Shown piece after piece: positions 44,856 to 53,918 of a stretch of DNA of 64,000 nucleotides; the stretch's first letter is position 1, and every line of letters starts with the position of its first letter. Under the pieces are notes generated by a model. The model searched no databases, was not told where the DNA came from, and worked only from the letters and a program-made list of their open reading frames with translations. The translations under genes and the position numbers were made by a program. The stretch is from Marinobacterium litorale DSM 23545 (GTDB lineage Bacteria > Pseudomonadota > Gammaproteobacteria > Pseudomonadales > Balneatricaceae): the NCBI RefSeq assembly GCF_000428985.1, contig NZ_KE386828.1, positions 62,001 to 126,000 on the forward strand. The letters are read 5' to 3'.

Positions 44856-45440
44856 ATGAGTCATCTGCAGCGAATCCCGTTCGGGTTCGGTAGCCTGTTG
44901 TTGGTATTGGCGGCAATGTTGCTGACCACGCCGGTGCGGGCTGCGTTGGAGCCGGCGCGTATCGAGGCCTATATTGCGACCCTGCCGGCGGTTCGTGAGC
45001 TGGGGGAAACGCTGAAAAGTGAAGGTAAGCAGGCGTTTCTGGCGCGTCAGATCATGCCGCGGGCCGGGGAGCCGTTTGACCCCCATCATCGTGCTGTGCA
45101 GGCACTTCAACAGGGTGAGCCGGACTATTTCCGCCAGCTGGAGTCGACGGTGCTGGCGCAGGGTTTTACCAGTGCGACAAGCTGGGCGAACACCGGTGAC
45201 CAGGTGGTGCTTGCCTACGGTGCGGTGAAAGTTTCAGCAGAGAGTCCCGAGATGCTGGCGCTGTCACAGCAGGGCAAGGCGCAGCGCGATATGTTGCTGC
45301 AGACCCTGCCACCCCAACAGCGTGAGCAGTTGCGCCAGGCGCTGACCATCGCCGATGCTCTGGCTCAGGTGTCCGTGGCAGATCGGGAAGCTGTGCGCCC
45401 CTATATAGCCGAGCTCGATCGGTTATTTGCTCAGGATTGA
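44856..45440 (+). CDS. Hypothetical exported protein
   Basis: The 194-residue protein has a clear signal peptide (about 1-29, ending TTPVRAA) and a mature, mainly helical part with Gln- and Ala-rich stretches (ALSQQGKAQRDMLLQTLPP, QREQLRQALTIADALAQVS). No catalytic motif or metal site is visible. GGGGAG lies before the ATG inside an inverted repeat. It ends overlapping the stop of the convergent esterase gene by 10 bases. I do not recognise the family; a periplasmic protein is the safe reading. Confidence 0.78.
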   Translation: MSHLQRIPFGFGSLLLVLAAMLLTTPVRAALEPARIEAYIATLPAVRELGETLKSEGKQAFLARQIMPRAGEPFDPHHRAVQALQQGEPDYFRQLESTVLAQGFTSATSWANTGDQVVLAYGAVKVSAESPEMLALSQQGKAQRDMLLQTLPPQQREQLRQALTIADALAQVSVADREAVRPYIAELDRLFAQD

Positions 45441-46078
45441 TCGGCTGCCAGGGTTTCAGACAGGTGCTGAACCGCGCATTCGAGCAGTAGCGGCGTGATT
45501 TCGTGGGCCGTACCTTTTTCGGTATCCAGGGTCACAGTGGCACCCAGCGACTGTAAACGCTCACAGGCGACGCGTGCATGTGTTACCGGGATCACCTCAT
45601 CGGCTTCGCCATGCAGCAGATGAATGGCCGTGGCTCCAGGGCCGGAGTCCGGTAGCCGAGCGAATCGACCGGAGAAGCCTAAAACAGCTCTTGCCAGCGC
45701 CGGTTTCTGCGTGACGGCTTCCAGCGACATGATCGTACCCTGGGAAAAACCCACAAGAACGGTATGCGCAGAATCAACGTTGTACTGTTTTTGTAGGGTT
45801 TCCACCATCATGATGAAGTCCGGCAGCGCGTCAGCGACCCGTTGAGGACGGTTCTGATCGGTGATGCCGGTCAGGGAAAACCACTGACGTCCGCCGAAGC
45901 CGCCATCAAAAGGCTCGAAACCATCCACGATCACCGCACAGGCAGTGGGGAATGCACCGCTCAATGCCTGGCCCAGCGGTGCCAGGTTCTCTTTGTTACT
46001 GCCCACGCCATGGGCCAGTATGAACAGATACTCCATCTGCCCGCGCGGGGCGATTTCGATCATCTCTGTTTGCGCCAT
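45431..46078 (-). CDS. Alpha/beta hydrolase (phospholipase/carboxylesterase family)
   Basis: The 215-residue protein has the nucleophile elbow GFSQGTIMSLE (GxSxG), the oxyanion region LAHGVGSNKENLAPLGQAL, then HLLHGEADEVIPVTHAR with the acidic residue and a final GTAHEITP histidine. This is the arrangement of bacterial carboxylesterases/phospholipases of the YpfH/EstB type. The ATG at 46078 follows GAGGAGAG; a GTG 6 bases earlier is less well placed. Natural substrate unknown. Confidence 0.88.
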   Translation of the reverse strand: MAQTEMIEIAPRGQMEYLFILAHGVGSNKENLAPLGQALSGAFPTACAVIVDGFEPFDGGFGGRQWFSLTGITDQNRPQRVADALPDFIMMVETLQKQYNVDSAHTVLVGFSQGTIMSLEAVTQKPALARAVLGFSGRFARLPDSGPGATAIHLLHGEADEVIPVTHARVACERLQSLGATVTLDTEKGTAHEITPLLLECAVQHLSETLAADQS

Positions 46079-46304
46079 GTGCACTCTCCTCGATTAGGCC
46101 CGGCAGTTATCAGCATAGACTGAGCTCTCTGCCAGGTCTTGGTTAATGGGTCACGGATATGGGGGTTCAAGGGTAGTCTGCAAGAGGGATACCGAAAATA
46201 GGGTAAAGGAATTTTAATGCTATGAGCGCTTGCATCCCACTCGCGCTGATCTATCTTTAACCTAGACCCGGTCGATTGGCGATCGGGCGCAGTAGATCCT
46301 GAAT

Positions 46305-46607
46305 ATGCCGCCCAACGCTCGCTCGATTTCGCAACTTACCCTGTCGGTTCTCGTCGCATCGCTACTGCTAACTCTCACCTGCACCCACGTGAAGGCCGGT
46401 GAATGGGTTGGTCCGTCTGAAGGGATCCCGGTTGCCTCTCTCCTTGAGCACGACAGTGGTGTCAGTGATCTTGAACCCGGGCTGATCAGTGATCTGATGC
46501 CGAAGATCATCAGGTCTCGCTCCGGGGCGCTGTTGGCGATCTATGTGCCGCCTGTTCTCATCTCATCCCCGGTTTTACCGCCCTCCCGCGCATCTCCTGC
46601 TCGCTGA
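46305..46607 (+). CDS. Possible small exported protein (uncertain)
   Basis: The 100-codon frame encodes a plausible signal peptide (about 8-31, with LTLSVLVASLLLTLTCTHVK then AG) and a short mature part ending in a Pro/Ser-rich stretch. No ribosome site is obvious before the ATG and no family is recognised. If it is not a gene, the whole stretch 46079-46674 is noncoding. Confidence 0.35.
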   Translation: MPPNARSISQLTLSVLVASLLLTLTCTHVKAGEWVGPSEGIPVASLLEHDSGVSDLEPGLISDLMPKIIRSRSGALLAIYVPPVLISSPVLPPSRASPAR

Positions 46608-46674
46608 TTATTTCTGCCAGTAGTTCCGATGTTTTTTGTTGGTTTCTCGCCAAGTGCGAGGGAGGTTTACCGTT

Positions 46675-47265
46675 ATGAATAAGTATCAAGAACTCAAGTC
46701 TGTCGATCTTGCCGAGTACAGCACCATTGTCAGTCCCGGCGAGGTAGCCAGTGTTGATCTGGACAGTCCCGCACAGTTGGTGGTAACGGACTTTAATGAA
46801 AGCAGCCCACTGATTCTGCGACCCGAAGTCGGTGTGGATGAGGCGATTGCCGCCATGCGCCGGGCCCATGTTCGCTCCGTTCTGGTGACCGATGACAAAG
46901 GATCATTCCGCGGCATTGTCACTGTGGCAGACCTGGAAAGCCGTAAGGTATTAAGCCTGGCGACAAGTTCCGGGCAATCACGCAGTGACCTGACTATCGG
47001 TGAGTTGATGACACCCAAGGCGAAACTTAAGGGCGTCCCTGTCAGCGCCATAGAGTCGGGTAATATCGGGGAGCTTCTGCAGACGCTCAAAAATGTGGGG
47101 CAGCCTCATATGTTGGTGGTTGATCCGGAACATCACGCGATCCGGGGCATCATTTCGTCCAGTGATATCGCGCGGCGATTGAACGTCCCGGTGGAGATCA
47201 ACCAGCGTGCGACCAGTTTCCGCGAGCTGGTGGAGGTTATCTCCGCCGGTCGTGAGGTCAGTTAA
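46675..47265 (+). CDS. CBS-domain protein
   Basis: The 196-residue protein carries two CBS motifs: SPLILRPEVGVDEAIAAMRRAH with VLVTDDKGSFRGIVTVADL (about 42-85), and LKGVPVSAIESGNIGELLQTL with HAIRGIISSSDIARRLN (about 115-170). CBS pairs bind adenosyl ligands such as AMP or ATP and sense energy state. GGAGGT lies 9 bases before the ATG at 46675. It precedes nifJ on the same strand, with a hairpin between. Confidence 0.87.
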   Translation: MNKYQELKSVDLAEYSTIVSPGEVASVDLDSPAQLVVTDFNESSPLILRPEVGVDEAIAAMRRAHVRSVLVTDDKGSFRGIVTVADLESRKVLSLATSSGQSRSDLTIGELMTPKAKLKGVPVSAIESGNIGELLQTLKNVGQPHMLVVDPEHHAIRGIISSSDIARRLNVPVEINQRATSFRELVEVISAGREVS

Positions 47266-47293
47266 TCCGCGCCATTCGACTATCCTGATAACC

Positions 47294-47324
47294 ACACAGC
47301 CCAAGACATTTTCTTGGGCTGTGT
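47294..47324. terminator. Long hairpin between the CBS gene and nifJ
   Basis: A perfect 13-bp stem (ACACAGCCCAAGA and complement) encloses 5 bases. No T-run follows on the plus strand, so termination may be weak or Rho-assisted. Confidence 0.5.
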
Positions 47325-47394
47325 CAGTTAAGGACTCGCTGCAAGCTGCCATACTGGAAAAACCCGGGCTGTTGCAGACAAGAAGGAGAAACGA

Positions 47395-50300
47395 ATGGCG
47401 CGCGAATACCGGATGATGGATGGCAATGAAGCCGCCGCGAGCATCGCCCACCAGCTCAATGATGTGATCGCGATCTATCCGATCACACCCGCCTCGCCCA
47501 TGGGTGAGCTGTGCGATAGCTGGAGCTCCAATGGGCGGACCAACCTTTGGGGCGCCGTCCCCGATGTCATAGAGCTGCAAAGCGAAGCCGGTGCCGCTGG
47601 TGCGGTACATGGCTCTCTCCAGGCAGGTGCCAAAACCTGTACGTTCACGGCCTCCCAGGGTTTGCTGCTCAAGATACCCAATATGTTCAAGATCGCCGGT
47701 GAGCTGACCCCGACGGTATTTCATGTGGCCGCCCGCTCGGTGGCCACCCATGCGTTGTCTATCTTCTGTGACCACTCCGATGTGATGGCGGCGCGCAGTA
47801 CCGGCTTTGCCTTGCTGGCCTCCAGCAATGCCCAGGAAGCGATGGACATGGCGTGTATTGCCGAGATGGCCACGCTGGAGGGGCGGGTACCGGTGTTGCA
47901 CTTCTTTGATGGTTTTCGTACCAGCCACGAGGTCAGTAAGGTCGAATTGGTGGATGCAGACCAATTGCGTCAATTGGTTCCGCCGCATCTGATCCAGGCC
48001 TGTCGTGACCGCGGGATGTCGCCTAACCGCCCGCAGGTACGGGGCACGTCCCAGAATCCGGATGTGTTCTTCCAGTCGCGGGAGGCGACAAACCCCTTCT
48101 ACAGTGCCTTTCCCGCCATCGTGCAGGGTGCCATGGACCGCTTCGCCGAGGTGACCGGACGCCAATATCATCTATACGATTATGTGGGCGCAGAGGATGC
48201 GCAACAGGTCATTGTGCTGATGGGCTCCGGTGCCGAAACGGCCGAGGAGACTGTTCGGCACTTGGCTGACTCTGGTGCCTCGGTTGGGGTGCTCAGGGTG
48301 CGTCTGTTCCGCCCCTTTGACGGGGATCGGTTGCTGGATGCGATTCCTGGCTCGGCTAAAGCGATTGCGGTGCTGGATCGCACCAAGGAGCCGGGTGCCG
48401 ATGGCGAACCCTTGTACAAGGACGTGGCCACCGCGCTTTTCCAGCGCTGGAGCGCCGGACACTGGGCCGGCGACGAACTGCCGAAAGTCGCCGGTGGGCG
48501 CTTCGGCTTAGGTTCCAAGGAGTTTACTCCGGCCATGGTCAAAGCGATCTTTGACCGGTTGGCTGATGGCTCGCTGAAATCCCCCTTTACCGTCGGCATT
48601 GACGATGACCTGTCCGGTCTCAGCGTTCCCTACGATCCGGCGTTCCGTACGCAAGCGTCAACACGCTGGATCCAGGCGGTGTTCTATGGGCTGGGTGCCG
48701 ACGGTACCGTCAGCGCCAACAAGAACAGCATCAAGATTATCGGTAATCAGCCCGGTCGTTATGCACAGGGCCACTTTGTCTACGACTCGAAGAAGTCCGG
48801 GGCGGTTACCGTTTCACATCTGCGCTTCGGGCCCGATCCAATTCAGGCCGCCTACGAGATCCAGCCGGGGCAAGCCGACTTCGTCGCTTGTCATCAGCCC
48901 CAATTCCTTGAGCGCTACCCCATGTTCGAGTTGGCGGCAGATAATGCTGTAGCGCTGATCAATACGCCGCTGACGGGTGATGAATTCTGGAGCAGTCTGC
49001 CGGGTGCTGTTCAACGACTGATTCGTGATAAGAAGCTGCGGCTTTACCTGGTGGATGCCTACAAGGTGGCGGCCGATGCAGGGCTGGGTAAGCGGATCAA
49101 CACCATCATGCAGACCTGCTTCTTTGCGTTGGCTGAGGTGCTGCCCAAAGATGAGGCGATTGCCGAGATTAAAGCGGCCGTGGAGAAAAGTTATGGCCGT
49201 CGCAGTCGCCGCATTGCCGATATGAATATCGAGGCGATCGATAACGCGCTGAGCCATCTACATGCGTTTGCAGTGCCCAGCGTGGAGCCGGGACATATTC
49301 CCATGCGCGAAGTCTCGGTGGCCTCCAAGGATCCGTTCGTGCAGACCGTGACGGCGGAATTGATTGCCGGGCGCGGTGATGCTCTGCCGGTCAGCCGGTT
49401 GCCGGCGGATGGCAGTTGGCCCTCCGGTACGGCCCAGTATGAAAAGCGGGATCTGGCGCTGGAGATCCCCAGTTGGGAACCGGATCTGTGCACTCATTGC
49501 GGTAAATGCGTGCTGGTGTGTCCTCACAGTGTGATCCGCTCCAAGGCATTCAATGCCAAGGAGCTGGTCAGCGCACCGGACGGTTTCAAGGCGGTGCCGA
49601 TCAAAGGTGCCAAAGACTTCCCGCCCGATACCCAGATCAGTTATCAGGTATCCCCGGAAGACTGTACCGGCTGCACACTCTGTGTAGAGATCTGCCCGAT
49701 CACCGACAAGAGCAACGCCAGCCGCAAGGCGATCAATATGGTGCCCAAGCAGGAAACACTGGAGCAGGAGAAGCGCAACTGGGCCTTCTTCCGCGAGCTG
49801 CCGGAGTTTGATAGGACACAGGTGAAGGAGACCACGCTCAAGGGCTCCATGCTCTACCAGCCACTGTTCGAATTTAGCGGTGCCTGCTCCGGCTGCGGTG
49901 AAACACCCTACATCCGGTTGCTGAGCCAGCTTTACGGCGACCATATGCTGGTGGCCAACGCCACCGGATGCTCATCGATTTATGGAGGCAACCTGCCGAC
50001 CACCCCCTGGACTCACAATGCCGACGGGCAGGGCCCCGCCTGGAACAACTCGCTGTTTGAGGATAACGCCGAGTTTGGTCTGGGGATGAGAGCGGCCTTG
50101 GACGCCCAGCGGGCCTATGCGCGCGCCTTGCTTAAGGGGTTGGCAGGTCAGGTTGATGCAGCGTTGTCTGCGGCCATTCTGGACGCGGATGAAAGCAGCG
50201 AAACAGAGCTGGCCGCCCAGCGTGAGCGGATCGAGCAGCTCAAGCAGGCGCTTGAGCAGATTGACGATCCGGCGGCACGTGCTCTGATCGATGTGGCCGA

Positions 50301-51018
50301 CAAGCTGGCGCGTCATACGGTATGGATTATTGGTGGTGACGGCTGGGCCTACGATATCGGCTATGGCGGTCTGGATCATGTGTTGGCCTCGGGGCGTAAC
50401 GTGAACATCCTGGTGCTGGATACCGAGGTGTACTCCAATACCGGCGGACAGACCTCCAAGGCGACGCCACGTGCTGCGGTGGCCAAGTTCTCCGCCGGTG
50501 GCAAGCCGGGGCCAAAGAAAGATCTGGCGCGTATCGCCATGGATTATGAACACGTTTATGTGGCCCATGTGGCCTACGCCGCCAAGGATGTGCATACCCT
50601 GCGTACTTTCCTTGAGGCGGAAAGCTATGAGGGGCCTTCTCTGATCATCGCCTACTCGCCCTGTATCGCCCATGGCTTCGATATGGCGGATAACCATGAG
50701 CATCAGCGCCTGGCGGTGGACTCTGGCCATTGGCCTCTGCTTCGTTATGACCCACGGAGAGCTCAGGCGGGGCAAAACCCGTTACGCCTGGACTCCAAGC
50801 CACCGTCGATTCCCTACCATCATTTTGCCCGCACCGAGGCCCGTTTCAGCATGCTGGAGCGCACTCACCCAGAGGCTGCCAAGGCATTTCTGGAAGCGGC
50901 CCAGCACGAGGTAAGCGAGCGCTATCACCGGTATGCGCAGTTGGCGGAGCTGAGCTGGGAAGAGGTGGAGTCGCCCCATGATGATGAACTGGATACAGAT
51001 GCAGAGGAGATCCATTGA
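47395..51018 (+). CDS. nifJ: Pyruvate:ferredoxin (flavodoxin) oxidoreductase, single-chain
   Basis: The enzyme splits pyruvate with CoA to acetyl-CoA and CO2, reducing ferredoxin or flavodoxin. At 1207 residues it is the full single-chain form (YdbK/NifJ). Domains in order: the pyruvate-binding domain (AIYPITPASPMGELCDSWSS), a transketolase-C-like domain, the gamma domain (about 415-640), two 4Fe-4S clusters (C699, C702, C705, C709; C757, C760, C763, C767), and the TPP domain with GACSGCGETPYIRLL and DGWAYDIGYGGLDHV, plus the proximal cluster cysteines. The stop overlaps the start of the next gene by one base. Confidence 0.96.
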   Translation: MAREYRMMDGNEAAASIAHQLNDVIAIYPITPASPMGELCDSWSSNGRTNLWGAVPDVIELQSEAGAAGAVHGSLQAGAKTCTFTASQGLLLKIPNMFKIAGELTPTVFHVAARSVATHALSIFCDHSDVMAARSTGFALLASSNAQEAMDMACIAEMATLEGRVPVLHFFDGFRTSHEVSKVELVDADQLRQLVPPHLIQACRDRGMSPNRPQVRGTSQNPDVFFQSREATNPFYSAFPAIVQGAMDRFAEVTGRQYHLYDYVGAEDAQQVIVLMGSGAETAEETVRHLADSGASVGVLRVRLFRPFDGDRLLDAIPGSAKAIAVLDRTKEPGADGEPLYKDVATALFQRWSAGHWAGDELPKVAGGRFGLGSKEFTPAMVKAIFDRLADGSLKSPFTVGIDDDLSGLSVPYDPAFRTQASTRWIQAVFYGLGADGTVSANKNSIKIIGNQPGRYAQGHFVYDSKKSGAVTVSHLRFGPDPIQAAYEIQPGQADFVACHQPQFLERYPMFELAADNAVALINTPLTGDEFWSSLPGAVQRLIRDKKLRLYLVDAYKVAADAGLGKRINTIMQTCFFALAEVLPKDEAIAEIKAAVEKSYGRRSRRIADMNIEAIDNALSHLHAFAVPSVEPGHIPMREVSVASKDPFVQTVTAELIAGRGDALPVSRLPADGSWPSGTAQYEKRDLALEIPSWEPDLCTHCGKCVLVCPHSVIRSKAFNAKELVSAPDGFKAVPIKGAKDFPPDTQISYQVSPEDCTGCTLCVEICPITDKSNASRKAINMVPKQETLEQEKRNWAFFRELPEFDRTQVKETTLKGSMLYQPLFEFSGACSGCGETPYIRLLSQLYGDHMLVANATGCSSIYGGNLPTTPWTHNADGQGPAWNNSLFEDNAEFGLGMRAALDAQRAYARALLKGLAGQVDAALSAAILDADESSETELAAQRERIEQLKQALEQIDDPAARALIDVADKLARHTVWIIGGDGWAYDIGYGGLDHVLASGRNVNILVLDTEVYSNTGGQTSKATPRAAVAKFSAGGKPGPKKDLARIAMDYEHVYVAHVAYAAKDVHTLRTFLEAESYEGPSLIIAYSPCIAHGFDMADNHEHQRLAVDSGHWPLLRYDPRRAQAGQNPLRLDSKPPSIPYHHFARTEARFSMLERTHPEAAKAFLEAAQHEVSERYHRYAQLAELSWEEVESPHDDELDTDAEEIH

Positions 51019-52022
51019 TGACTAATCGACTGGAAGCACGCTACCTGGGGTTAAGTCTGAAGTCCCCGCTGGTTCCCTCTGCATCGCCTCTGACGGCTAC
51101 GCCCAGCGGTGCCCGAGAGCTTGAGGAGGCCGGTGCCAGCGCTATCGTGATGCACAGCCTGTTCGAAGAGGAGTGTCAGCACGATCAAAAGATGCTGCAT
51201 CGGTTTCTGTATGAACAGGAGCTGGGTCACTCGGAGTCGGAGGGATATCTGCCGGTACCGGATACCTTTCGAACCGCCGAGGAGCGCTACCTGGAGATGC
51301 TGCACCAGATGAAGGTGGGGCTGGAGATTCCGGTGATCGCCAGCCTCAATGGCATCACCCGTCGAGGCTGGGCCGAGCATGCCCGCCAAATTGCCGAGGC
51401 GGGGGCCGATGGGTTGGAGCTCAATGTCTATTACGTGGCGGCGGATTGTGAGGAAACAGCCCAGGACGTGGAACGACGCTACCTGGAAATCGTGCATTCA
51501 GTGCGTACCGCGGTGCCACACATGCCCCTGGCGGTAAAAATCTCCTCTCAGTTCACCAGTCCCGCGCACTTTGTTCAGCAACTCAAACAGGTGGGTGCGG
51601 ATGCCGTGGTGCTGTTTAACCGGTTTCTGCAGCCGGATATCCAGCTGGTATCGCGTAAACTCAAGCCATTACTCGAACTCTCCCGCTCAGAGGAGTTGCG
51701 GGAGCGGTTGCGCTGGATCGCTATTATCCGGGCCCAGATCGCGATTGATATCGCGGTTACCGGAGGCGTTCATAACACGGATGATGTGCTCAAGGCGCAG
51801 ATGTGTGGTGCCGATATTACCCAGATGGCCAGCGCCCTGATGCAGGCAGGACCCGGCGTAATACGCCGTATAGAGGCGGGTTTGCTGGAGTGGCTGGATG
51901 AAAACGAATATGAGTCCCTGCTCCAGCTCAAGGGTAGTGTGTCCTATCGCAATGCGGCGGACCCGTCGGGGTTTGAGCGTGCCAACTACCTGGATGCATT
52001 GGACAGTTGGCGCCCAGAGTGA
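51018..52022 (+). CDS. Dihydroorotate dehydrogenase-like protein paired with nifJ
   Basis: The 334-residue TIM-barrel flavoprotein has LGLSLKSPLVPSASPLTATP at the start, VIASLNGITRRGWAEHARQI, GADGLELNVYYVAAD, PLAVKISSQF and AVTGGVHNTDDVLKAQMCGAD. It is a known neighbour of nifJ/ydbK in many genomes and differs from PyrD by lacking its full signature. It may pass electrons between the oxidoreductase and another carrier, but its reaction is unknown. The ATG at 51018 follows GAGGAGA and is coupled to the nifJ stop. Confidence 0.88.
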   Translation: MTNRLEARYLGLSLKSPLVPSASPLTATPSGARELEEAGASAIVMHSLFEEECQHDQKMLHRFLYEQELGHSESEGYLPVPDTFRTAEERYLEMLHQMKVGLEIPVIASLNGITRRGWAEHARQIAEAGADGLELNVYYVAADCEETAQDVERRYLEIVHSVRTAVPHMPLAVKISSQFTSPAHFVQQLKQVGADAVVLFNRFLQPDIQLVSRKLKPLLELSRSEELRERLRWIAIIRAQIAIDIAVTGGVHNTDDVLKAQMCGADITQMASALMQAGPGVIRRIEAGLLEWLDENEYESLLQLKGSVSYRNAADPSGFERANYLDALDSWRPE

Positions 52023-52027
52023 GCGGG

Positions 52028-52060
52028 GAGTGGGAGATGAGTTACATCTCCCACTCTTTT
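52028..52060 (+). terminator. Intrinsic terminator overlapping the end of the Lrp gene
   Basis: A perfect 12-bp stem (GAGTGGGAGATG and complement) with a 5-base loop is followed by four T residues. It ends nifJ-DHOD transcription; its right arm encodes the last four residues of the convergent Lrp-type protein. Confidence 0.85.
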
Positions 52061-52461
52061 AAAACGATATGCGTCTTGACGCGAACCATCTTGTGAAAGT
52101 TTTCAAAGGCTGCCCGTATTTCCAGCAGGCGATCCATACTGGCGGTCTCCAAATAGACCAGCATATCGGTATCGCCACTGATACCGCAGCAGCGTTTGAC
52201 CTCCGGAAAGGCCCGGATCTTATCCACATAGGTTTCGCAACGGCTTTCGTTGTAGAACAGCTCCAGATAGGCGCGAACCACCGGCGTTTCCCCATCGCAG
52301 ACATCCGCGTGATAACCCCGAATAATCCCCCGCGTTTCCAGCTGGCGGATACGATCGCTCACCGCCGTGCGTGACAAGTTGACCTCGCGTGCGATGGTGG
52401 TCACGGCCATGCGGGCGTCACGGCGCAGTAGCGCCAAAATCTGTTGATCAAACTTATCCAC
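52042..52461 (-). CDS. Lrp/AsnC family transcriptional regulator
   Basis: The 139-residue protein has an N-terminal helix-turn-helix (LALLRRDARMAVTTIAREVN, LSRTAVSDRIRQLE) and a C-terminal RAM ligand domain (about 60-139). The GTG at 52461 is preferred, with AGGA 6 bases upstream and DKFDQQILALL as the family start. The frame is open further upstream but not Lrp-like. It is divergent from the YjeH-type exporter gene and probably controls it in response to an amino acid. Confidence 0.9.
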   Translation of the reverse strand: MDKFDQQILALLRRDARMAVTTIAREVNLSRTAVSDRIRQLETRGIIRGYHADVCDGETPVVRAYLELFYNESRCETYVDKIRAFPEVKRCCGISGDTDMLVYLETASMDRLLEIRAAFENFHKMVRVKTHIVLKEWEM

Positions 52462-52646
52462 GTGTATTCCTTTATCCCGCCAGCCTGGCGATATTTTACC
52501 CGGTGAAGCTCCTTTGCCACAGAGGCTTGCATTATGCAGGCGTTTTCCCGCGATGTGCAGTGAATTAGCGTCCACCTGACAGCTCCCTTCGCTCCGTGTC
52601 AGCGCTAGTCTTACAGGCCTGTTTTCTGTGTTGTCGGGACAACCCC

Positions 52647-53918
52647 ATGAGTCGTTTGAACAAAGAACTGAGCCTGCTGCAAGGCGTTGGCATGCTAACA
52701 ACCTCTCTGCTTGGTACCGGGATCTTTATTGTTCCGGCAGCTGCAGCGGCTCTGGCAGACGCTGACTCATTATGGGCCTGGGTCGTGCTGACCGTTTTAG
52801 CGCTGCCGGTGGCCTTTACCTTTGCCAGTCTCGGTCAGCGCTATCCGCATGCCGGTGGCGCGCCTGCCTTGATTGGTCGCGCTTTCGGTGTATCAATGGA
52901 ACGTAGCGTGGCGTTTCTGTTTCTTGCGGTCATTCCCGTCGGTTTGCCGGCGGCCTTGATGATGACGACCGGTTTCTGGCACGCCATCTTTGACCTGAGT
53001 CCCGGGATGGATCTGGCCATGCAATTGGCGACACTGGCGCTGATGCTCATTCTGGGCCAGAGACCCGCACGGGCCTCGGGTCAGGTTCAGGTAGCCATCG
53101 CCGTGATGATTGTTTTGACGGTGGCCTCTTTCTGGTGGCTGGGCGGCTTGCCTGGAGGTAGGCCGGTTCAGCCGGCTGTAAGTACAGTGGACTGGTCCGC
53201 GGTAACGGCGGCGCTGACGCTGATGTTCTGGTGTTTTGTCGGGCTGGAGGCATTCACGCATTTAGGCGAAGAGTTCCGTAATCCGCAGCGCGATTTTCCT
53301 CTGGCTCTGATGCTGGGGGTTGTGCTGGCCGGACTGGTTTACTGGGCCTGCTCTGTGGCGGTGGTGAGCTTCGGGATCTTTGGTGATGCCGAGGCCAACA
53401 GAGCCTCGTTGCCCAACCTGGTGGGGCTGCTTTGGGGAGAACAATGGCAGTGGGTGGCGGCACTGATCGGTTATCTGGCCTGTTTTGCCTCCATCAACAT
53501 CTATCTGCAGGGGTTCGGGCGTCTGCTCTGGAGCCTGGCAGACGAGGGCAAGTTGCCTGCGTCACTGGCTGTACTAAACCGGCACGGCGTTCCGGCCCGG
53601 GCTTTCAATCTGGTTGTCTTGATCTGCGCGGTCTGTGCACTGATCGCTGCCTGGAGAGGGACCGATATCGATACCTTGATGCGTTATGCCAACGGCAACT
53701 TTGTCCTGGTGTACCTGCTCAGCATGATAACCGGATGTGTATTGCTGCGAGGGGGAGCGAGACTGATAGCGCTGATCGCCAGTATTTGTTGTGCGCTGGT
53801 ACTCCTGTGGCTGGGTACACAAACGTTCTATGCGCTGACGGTGCTGCTGGCTTTTTGGATTATCGATCATTTGGGAGGGCGGCGAGCGATCGCAGCCCGG
53901 CGAAAACAAAGCGCTTGA
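52647..53918 (+). CDS. yjeH: YjeH-like amino acid exporter (APC superfamily)
   Basis: The 423-residue protein has 12 predicted helices and follows E. coli YjeH closely: GVGMLTTSLLGTGIFIVPA, FLFLAVIPVGLPAALMMTTGF, LMFWCFVGLEAFTHLGEEF, RNPQRDFPLALMLGVVLAGLVYW and IGYLACFASINIYLQGFGRL. YjeH exports L-methionine and branched-chain amino acids. The ATG at 52647 gives the family start MSRLNKELSLLQG. A divergent Lrp regulator supports an amino acid role. Its last 59 bases overlap the convergent TetR gene. Confidence 0.91.
   Translation: MSRLNKELSLLQGVGMLTTSLLGTGIFIVPAAAAALADADSLWAWVVLTVLALPVAFTFASLGQRYPHAGGAPALIGRAFGVSMERSVAFLFLAVIPVGLPAALMMTTGFWHAIFDLSPGMDLAMQLATLALMLILGQRPARASGQVQVAIAVMIVLTVASFWWLGGLPGGRPVQPAVSTVDWSAVTAALTLMFWCFVGLEAFTHLGEEFRNPQRDFPLALMLGVVLAGLVYWACSVAVVSFGIFGDAEANRASLPNLVGLLWGEQWQWVAALIGYLACFASINIYLQGFGRLLWSLADEGKLPASLAVLNRHGVPARAFNLVVLICAVCALIAAWRGTDIDTLMRYANGNFVLVYLLSMITGCVLLRGGARLIALIASICCALVLLWLGTQTFYALTVLLAFWIIDHLGGRRAIAARRKQSA

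Noticed and set aside
46978-48171. A 397-codon open frame on the minus strand
   Set aside because: It runs through the CBS gene and the start of nifJ in antisense and has no recognisable motif.
49972-50775. A 267-codon minus-strand frame inside nifJ
   Set aside because: Antisense to the TPP domain of nifJ, without any family motif.
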